From positions 1 through 47,846 of the forward strand of contig JAICXL010000010.1 in the NCBI GenBank assembly GCA_025980475.1: 47,846 nt of DNA, written 5' to 3'. The notes below the pieces were generated by a model. The model was not told the origin of the DNA, searched no databases, and saw only the letters and a list, made by a program, of their open reading frames with translations. Each line of letters begins with the position of its first letter. The first letter of the stretch is position 1. The DNA comes from Nocardioidaceae bacterium. Its GTDB lineage: Bacteria; Actinomycetota; Actinomycetes; Propionibacteriales; Nocardioidaceae. Below are positions 43,041-47,846 of the stretch, in pieces. The position numbers were made by a program, and so were the translations under genes.

Positions 43041-44104
43041 CAGGTCAGGGAGTCGCAGCGGTGCACGAGGTACTCCGCCGCCGGGCCGAAAATCGCGAAC
43101 GCCTCGTTGGTGGTCTGCCGGTGGAAGTAGCGGTAGTAGATCTGCTGGGCGATCACCGCGAGCCGGAAGAGCCCGTAGACCTCGTAGAACCGCCACTGCT
43201 CCGGTGTCACCGGGAGGCCCATCGCCTCGGTGTAGTAGCCGACGACCTCGGCACGGCTGAGCATCCCGGGCAGGTTCGTCGGCTGCCGGCGGAACTCGCG
43301 GAAGAACGCGTCGTCGTCGTCGTTGATCCAGTAGGCCAGGGTGCCACCGAGGTCCATCAGGGGGTCGCCGAGGGTCGCCATCTCCCAGTCGAGGACACCG
43401 ATGACGCGGGTGGGATCGTCGCGGTCGAGCACGAGGTTGTCGAAGCGGAAGTCGTTGTGGATCAGGCAGTTCGCCACGTCTGGTGGCTGCTCGGCGGCGA
43501 GCCACGCCATCACCCGCTCGCCCTGCGCGTCCCGGTCGGGGCCGATGTCGTCGGTGTGGGCGTTGCGGAACCGGGCCGACCAGCCGTCGACCTGCCGGCG
43601 GACGTAGCCGGTGCCCTTGCCGAGCGCGGCGATCTCCGGGATCGCGGTGTCGACCCGGTGCAGCGCGACCAGCACGTCCAGGGCGTTCGTGCAGAGTCGT
43701 CGTACGCCTGCCTCGTCGAGCTCCACGCCCGGCGGCAGGTCTCGCCGCGGGATCAGTCCCTCGATCCGCTCCATCACGTAGAACTCCGAGCCGATCACCG
43801 TCTCGTCCGTGCAGAGGGCGACCATCTCCGGCACCAGCCCGAAGGGCTCGGCGAGCGCCGACTGGATCCGGAACTCCCGGCCCATGTCGTGGGCGCCCCT
43901 CGCCTTCCGTCCCGAGGGCGGCCGGCGCAGGATCAGGTCCGCGTCACCGGCGCGCAGTGAGTAGGTCAGGTTGGACGCACCCCCCTTGAACTGCCGCACG
44001 TCGACGTCGCCGACGAGCCTGACGCCGACCGCCGCCAGCCAGGCCCGGACCGCCTCGACGTCGAAGGCGTCCTCGTCGCGGACCGGGCCGGCGCCCTCGA
44101 TCAC
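43040..44104 (-). CDS. APH-family phosphotransferase (ACAD10/11-type kinase)
   Basis: A 354-residue protein-kinase-like small-molecule kinase. The nucleotide-loop QFKGGASNLTYSL (38-50) and LILRRPP (58-64) are followed by the catalytic loop LIHNDFRFDN with D218 and N223, and the metal-binding D239 in GVLDWEMATLGDP. This FKGGxSNLTY subgroup is found fused to or beside acyl-CoA dehydrogenases (ACAD10/ACAD11, LvaA) where it phosphorylates hydroxyacyl-CoA; aminoglycoside resistance is unlikely. The GTG at 44104 overlaps the SDR stop and the gene abuts the phosphatase start, so the four genes are translated together. Confidence 0.88.
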   Translation of the reverse strand: MIEGAGPVRDEDAFDVEAVRAWLAAVGVRLVGDVDVRQFKGGASNLTYSLRAGDADLILRRPPSGRKARGAHDMGREFRIQSALAEPFGLVPEMVALCTDETVIGSEFYVMERIEGLIPRRDLPPGVELDEAGVRRLCTNALDVLVALHRVDTAIPEIAALGKGTGYVRRQVDGWSARFRNAHTDDIGPDRDAQGERVMAWLAAEQPPDVANCLIHNDFRFDNLVLDRDDPTRVIGVLDWEMATLGDPLMDLGGTLAYWINDDDDAFFREFRRQPTNLPGMLSRAEVVGYYTEAMGLPVTPEQWRFYEVYGLFRLAVIAQQIYYRYFHRQTTNEAFAIFGPAAEYLVHRCDSLT

Positions 44105-44847
44105 AGCTGCTCCAGCTTCTCCGCCTGCGCCCGCATCACCGCGTCGTAGGCAGCCCGGTCGTGCTGCTTGAGCGCCCACGCGTCGCGTGCGGCCTGGTCG
44201 GGCAGGATCACCTCGTCGCCGCGCTCCATGCCCTCGAGCACCGCCGCCGCGATGTCGTCAGCGCTGGTCGGGCTCTCCTCGACCAGGCGGGACACCACCG
44301 CGCCGAGCGCCGCGTCGGCCCCCTGCATCGACGCCATCAGGTTGGTCCGGAAGTACGACGGACAGACCACGCTGGCGCGGATGCCGTGGGACGCGAGCTC
44401 GTGCCCGATCGTCTCGGTGAAGGCGACGACGCCGGCCTTCACCGCGTTGTAGGAACCCATCCCAGCAGGGTGCACCAGCCCGGCGAGCGAGGCGACGTTG
44501 ACGATGTGGCCGGAGCGCTGCTGCTTGAGCATCGGTACGAAGATCCGGGTGCCGCGCACGACGCCGAAGAGGTTCACCGAGGTGATCCACTCCCACTCCG
44601 CCAGCGTGGCCACGTCGACCCGGCCGCCCCCGGCGACACCGGCGTTGTTGACCAGCACGTCCAGGCCGCCCCAGTGCGCGGCGACCCAGTCGCGGGCCGC
44701 AGCCCAGTCGTCGTCGGAGCGCACGTCGAGGTGCCGGTCGGAGGGCGGGGCCACGTCGCAGGACAGCACGTCGTCGCCACGCGCCCGGAACCGCTCGACG
44801 AGCGCGGCCCCGAGCCCGGACGCGCCGCCCGTGACCAGGACCCTCAC
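44101..44847 (-). CDS. SDR-family NAD(P)-dependent oxidoreductase in the ACAD/kinase operon
   Basis: Short-chain dehydrogenase of 248 residues with TGGASGLG (6-13), CDVAPP after beta 2 (acidic Asp, suggesting NAD), VNNAGVAGG, catalytic Ser in NVASLAG and Tyr-Lys in SYNAVKAG. It overlaps the dehydrogenase stop (GTGA) and the kinase start (GTGA). In an acyl-CoA pathway it could oxidise a hydroxyacyl-CoA or reduce a keto group before phosphorylation. Substrate not readable. Confidence 0.9.
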   Translation of the reverse strand: MRVLVTGGASGLGAALVERFRARGDDVLSCDVAPPSDRHLDVRSDDDWAAARDWVAAHWGGLDVLVNNAGVAGGGRVDVATLAEWEWITSVNLFGVVRGTRIFVPMLKQQRSGHIVNVASLAGLVHPAGMGSYNAVKAGVVAFTETIGHELASHGIRASVVCPSYFRTNLMASMQGADAALGAVVSRLVEESPTSADDIAAAVLEGMERGDEVILPDQAARDAWALKQHDRAAYDAVMRAQAEKLEQL

Positions 44848-46094
44848 GCGTGCTTGCCGATCTCGAGCTTCGCGACGACGCCGCGGTGCACCTCGTCGGG
44901 CCCGTCGGCCAGCCGCAGCGACCGGGCGTTGGTCCACATCGCGGCCAGCGGGAAGTCCGAGGACAGCCCGCCGCCGCCGTGCAGCTGGATCGCCATGTCG
45001 ATCACTCTCTGGGCGACGTTGGGGACGACCACCTTGATCTGGCTGACCTCCGACAGCGCGTTCATCGGGCCACCGACGTCGAGCTTCCAGGCGGCGTTGA
45101 GCACGAGCAGCCGGGCCTGGTCGATCGCCATCCTGGCCTCGGCGATCCGCTCCTGGTTTCCGCCGAGCTTGACCAGCGGCCGGCCGAACGCCGTGCGCGA
45201 CAGCCCCCGCTTCACCGCCAGCTCCAGGGCCACCTCGGCCTGCCCGATGAGCCGCATGCAGTGGTGGACCCGGCCCGGGCCGAGCCGGCCCTGGGCGATC
45301 TCGAAGGCCCGGCCCTCGCCGAGCAGGATGTTCGACGCCGGCACCCGCACGTCGGTGAACGACACCTCGCCGTGGCCGACCGGCTCGTCCTGCATCGCCA
45401 TCGTGTCCAGCAGCCGCTCGACCTTCACACCCGGGGTGTCCAGCGGCACCAGCACCATCGTGTGGCGGTGGTGCCGGTCGGCCTCAGGGTCCGAGAGTCC
45501 CATGAAGACGAGGATCCGGCAGTCCGGGTGGCCGACCCCGCTCGACCACCACTTGCGGCCGTTGATCACCACCTCGTCGCCCTCGACGACCGCGGTGGCC
45601 TGCATGTTGGTGGCGTCGGAGGAGGCGACGCCGGGCTCGGTCATCGTGAACGCGGAGCGGATCCGGCCGTCGAGCAGCGGCTCGAGCCACTGCGTCTTCT
45701 GCTCGTCGGTGCCGTACCTCAGCAGCACCTCCATGTTGCCGGTGTCGGGCGCGTTGCAGTTCATGGCGTACGGCGCGATGCTCGTCGCCCGGCCCATCAG
45801 CTCGGCCAGTGGAGCGTAGTCGGTGTTCGACAGGCCTTCGCCGCCGTGGGTGCCGAACCGGCGGGCGTAGTCACCGGCGTGCTCCACCGGGAGGAAGAGG
45901 TTCCACAGCCCCCGCTCGCGCGCCTTGGCGCGCAGCTCGGTCATCAACGGGTGCTCGGTCCACATCTCCGGCGTGCCCCGCCGAGCCATCAGGTCGCGGT
46001 GGTAGCCCTCCTCGCGCGGGGCGATCTCGGCGTCGACGAAGTCGGCGACGAGGTCGGAGAGCTCCTGGGCGCGCGGCGAGAGCGAGAAATCCAT
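44844..46094 (-). CDS. Acyl-CoA dehydrogenase, ACAD10/ACAD11-like
   Basis: FAD enzyme of 416 residues. FTMTEPGVASSDATNM (around 148-163), NGRKWWSSGVGHPDC, TMAMQDEPVGHGEVSFTDVRVP and RTAFGRPLVKLGGNQERIAEARM are the ACAD11-type sequence. At the position of the MCAD catalytic glutamate the protein has D397 within LADGPDEVH, which is typical of this subgroup and suggests chemistry other than simple alpha,beta oxidation. In the LvaC/ACAD11 family it eliminates phosphate from a 4-phosphoacyl-CoA. First gene of a coupled operon with SDR, APH kinase and phosphatase. The ATG at 46094 is 6 bases after TAGGGT. Confidence 0.9.
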   Translation of the reverse strand: MDFSLSPRAQELSDLVADFVDAEIAPREEGYHRDLMARRGTPEMWTEHPLMTELRAKARERGLWNLFLPVEHAGDYARRFGTHGGEGLSNTDYAPLAELMGRATSIAPYAMNCNAPDTGNMEVLLRYGTDEQKTQWLEPLLDGRIRSAFTMTEPGVASSDATNMQATAVVEGDEVVINGRKWWSSGVGHPDCRILVFMGLSDPEADRHHRHTMVLVPLDTPGVKVERLLDTMAMQDEPVGHGEVSFTDVRVPASNILLGEGRAFEIAQGRLGPGRVHHCMRLIGQAEVALELAVKRGLSRTAFGRPLVKLGGNQERIAEARMAIDQARLLVLNAAWKLDVGGPMNALSEVSQIKVVVPNVAQRVIDMAIQLHGGGGLSSDFPLAAMWTNARSLRLADGPDEVHRGVVAKLEIGKHA

Positions 46095-46100
46095 GGTCGA

Positions 46101-46106
46101 ACCCTA
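46101..46106 (-). promoter_or_regulatory. -10 element (TAGGGT) built from the DUF4012 gene stop codon
   Basis: The TAG stop of the DUF4012 gene (46106-46104) with GGT gives TAGGGT, then 6 bases and the dehydrogenase ATG at 46094; probable leaderless promoter of the four-gene operon. Confidence 0.55.
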
Positions 46107-47846
46107 GTCACCGCAGCTGGATGGCGCGGTGGCACGGTTGGCGGTCTCCTCGGCGGTCGGTGTCGAGGTCAGCACGGGGTCACCGGTCTGGTGCCTTCCG
46201 GAGCGCATCCGGCTCGTGACGACGACCCGCTGGCCGGGCCGGAGCAGCACCGGCACGCTGGTCACCTGCCGGTCCTGCTGCCGGTCGGCGGTGACCGTCA
46301 CCGGCCGGCCGTCGATCCTCACCGAGGTGATCGCCCCTCCAGTGGGACCGTAGAGCCAGGCGTTGACCCGCATGGAGCCCAGCGGCGCGTAGGTTCCGGG
46401 CCCGGTGACGTACGGCGACAGCATGGCGGCGTCCTTCGGGGCGGTGGAGCCGAGCACGACCCGGGAGCGCAGCTGCTGCACACCCGACGGCGCACAGCCC
46501 GTCGAGCGGAGCTGCGACCGGAGCCGCAGGTAGAACTCCATCTTGGTGGCGGTCGCGTCGTCGAGGTAGACGCCGACCTGCGGTGCGCCGCCGGACCCGT
46601 CGGGCAGGGCGCCGGACAGCCTGGTGCCGTCCAGCGCACGCTGCTCGCGGGCGTGCCGCGACCAGACCAGCACGCGGCCGCGGTCCACGGCGGTGACCAG
46701 GCCCTGGGTGACCTGGCGCGCGTCACCTTGACCGCGGGTCACCCCTTTGAAGACGGCCCGCGCCGCGGCGTTGAAGAAGTCGTTCTGCAGCTGGCCGTCC
46801 TGGATGGTCCGGTAGACCCGGTTCAGCAGCGTGGGCACGACGTTGGCGCCGGTCAGCGTGGTGCGCCGGCCCCGGAACTGCACCGGCACTGGGCCGGTGC
46901 CGTCGAGCACGTGCGCCAGCGCGACGGGGTCGACGGCGACCACTCCGTCGACCCGGACGTGGTGGTCGCGTCGCAGCAGCGTGGCGGCCATCCTGGCCAC
47001 GTCGGGGTAGTCGGGGTCGAAGTTCATGTCCCGGAAGTCGGTGCCGAGGTCGGAACCGTAGAGCGCCTTCACCCCGGCCGGCAGCGGCACGACCGGTCGC
47101 GGGAGCGGCGGCATGTCGGTGTCCGCTCCCTGCAGGCCCATCCGGATCCGGCCGTGGTCGGCGTGCAGCACGGCCCAGGACCCCGCCATCCCGCCGGTTG
47201 CGCGGATCTCGGCGTTGTTCTGCACCAGCAGCAGGTAGGACCGGGGGCCGTGAGCGCCGAGCATCACCGGCAGCACGCGCAGCGCCGTCGACGCGGCGTC
47301 GGCGGCTCCCCGGGCCGTGGCGACCTGCGACTGCAGGTGCCGGTAGGTGTCCCGGACGGGCCCGAGCACGTCGGCGGGGTCGATGGTGGCCAGGCTGCGG
47401 TGCGCGGCGTCGAGAGCCGTGGCCGCCCGCGCCACCGACGGAGCCAGCGCCTGCATCGGCGCGAGCCGCAGGGCCCCGTGGCGGGGGGCGAAGGCGCCGT
47501 GCGTGAGCGCTCCGGCCAGCCGGGTGGCCGCTGGGAGCGCGTCGTTCGCGACCAGGTCGATGCTTCCCGCCGCCGTCTGCACGGCCCGGAAGGTCCCCCC
47601 GACGAACGGTAGCCGTCCGGCCAGCCACCACAGTGGTCCGTCGGAGCGGTGGTGCGCCCGGTCTGCACTGCGCTGCAGGTCGGCGACCGTCGACGTGGCC
47701 CCCGCGACGTCGCCCTGGCGCAGCTGGTCCTCGAGCTGTCCTGCCTGCGACCGCGCGGTGGTCAGGGCGAGACCGGCGGTGACCACCTCGAAGGCGAAGA
47801 ACCCGGCCACGACAACCACGACGGCGGCTGCTCCGAGGAGCAGCCG
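46104..47846 (-). CDS. DUF4012 membrane-anchored protein (5' end outside window)
   Basis: A DUF4012 protein, a family with no assigned enzyme activity, found in actinomycetes near surface-polysaccharide genes. At least 580 residues are visible. The frame stays open to the right edge and the first visible residues (RLLLGAAAVVVVAGFFAFEVV) are a transmembrane helix, so the true start lies outside; a GTG at 47819 is inside that helix. The bulk is extracytoplasmic: an N-terminal helical part (SQAGQLEDQLRQGD), then PRSYLLLVQNNAEIRATGGMAG, typical of DUF4012, and DGVVAVDPVALAHVLDGTGPV. It shares no operon overlap with the dehydrogenase but its stop makes the next promoter's -10. Confidence 0.88.
   Translation of the reverse strand, partial: RLLLGAAAVVVVVAGFFAFEVVTAGLALTTARSQAGQLEDQLRQGDVAGATSTVADLQRSADRAHHRSDGPLWWLAGRLPFVGGTFRAVQTAAGSIDLVANDALPAATRLAGALTHGAFAPRHGALRLAPMQALAPSVARAATALDAAHRSLATIDPADVLGPVRDTYRHLQSQVATARGAADAASTALRVLPVMLGAHGPRSYLLLVQNNAEIRATGGMAGSWAVLHADHGRIRMGLQGADTDMPPLPRPVVPLPAGVKALYGSDLGTDFRDMNFDPDYPDVARMAATLLRRDHHVRVDGVVAVDPVALAHVLDGTGPVPVQFRGRRTTLTGANVVPTLLNRVYRTIQDGQLQNDFFNAAARAVFKGVTRGQGDARQVTQGLVTAVDRGRVLVWSRHAREQRALDGTRLSGALPDGSGGAPQVGVYLDDATATKMEFYLRLRSQLRSTGCAPSGVQQLRSRVVLGSTAPKDAAMLSPYVTGPGTYAPLGSMRVNAWLYGPTGGAITSVRIDGRPVTVTADRQQDRQVTSVPVLLRPGQRVVVTSRMRSGRHQTGDPVLTSTPTAEETANRATAPSSCGD

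Noticed and set aside
43040-44104. Aminoglycoside resistance gene
   Set aside because: The APH fold is present, but the subgroup and operon with an ACAD10/11-like dehydrogenase point to metabolic kinase function.

Overview
The window is a dense, very GC-rich stretch (about 70% G+C by eye, not computed) from an actinomycete, most likely a Nocardioides-like member of the Nocardioidaceae. The assignment is inferred from gene content: an actinobacterial tRNA adenosine deaminase-associated protein beside tadA, a three-gene pntAA-pntAB-pntB transhydrogenase, a deazaflavin (F420)-type Ddn-family protein, the CE1758/CE1759 luciferase-like/FMN reductase pair, MenB, TreY/TreZ, a DUF222/HNH (13E12-type) remnant, and many genes that seem to be leaderless (TANNNT followed 6-8 nt later by ATG or GTG). 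I see no tRNA, rRNA, CRISPR array or insertion sequence. The longest gene-free gap is about 143 bases (7515-7657).

Layout. 1-3081 (minus): lutB (cut by the left edge), lutA, tadA and its partner. 3193-9496: upp, then pntB/pntAB/pntAA, a VIT-family transporter, a PPOX-fold flavoprotein, menB and a Ddn-like protein. 9593-18058 (minus): recC-recB-recD with overlapping reading frames. 18126-22407 (minus): an 82-residue unknown, a cytochrome b/molybdopterin fusion, an ACT-domain protein, thpR and an acyl-CoA dehydrogenase. 22441-31713 (plus): an M15 lipoprotein peptidase, then fusA2-glgX-treY-treZ, the last four overlapping by 1-4 bases. This forms a glycogen-to-trehalose unit headed by an EF-G-like GTPase.

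31779-37987 is more accessory: a GNAT enzyme, a SigE-family sigma factor with a membrane partner and a plausible self-type promoter, the LLM monooxygenase/FMN reductase pair behind an 18-bp palindrome, an alpha/beta hydrolase pseudogene with a large internal deletion, a potassium channel, a decayed DUF222/HNH gene with a 9-C tract, and a hydroxyquinol-type intradiol dioxygenase. The dioxygenase is divergent from a PcaF-like thiolase (38032-39216). 39288-41651: a VOC protein and two PH-domain (YdbS/YdbT-like) membrane proteins.

41658-46094 (minus) is the most interesting metabolic unit: an ACAD10/11-type acyl-CoA dehydrogenase, an SDR, an APH-type kinase and a histidine phosphatase overlap in series and are followed by a second SDR with its own promoter. 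By analogy with LvaA/LvaC and animal ACAD10/ACAD11, it may degrade hydroxyacyl-CoAs through a phosphorylated intermediate. A DUF4012 protein runs off the right edge.

A recurring regulatory theme is that the TAG stop codon of an upstream gene forms the first half of a TAGGGT -10 element for the next gene (four cases), and that divergent leaderless promoters sit back to back on short palindromes.
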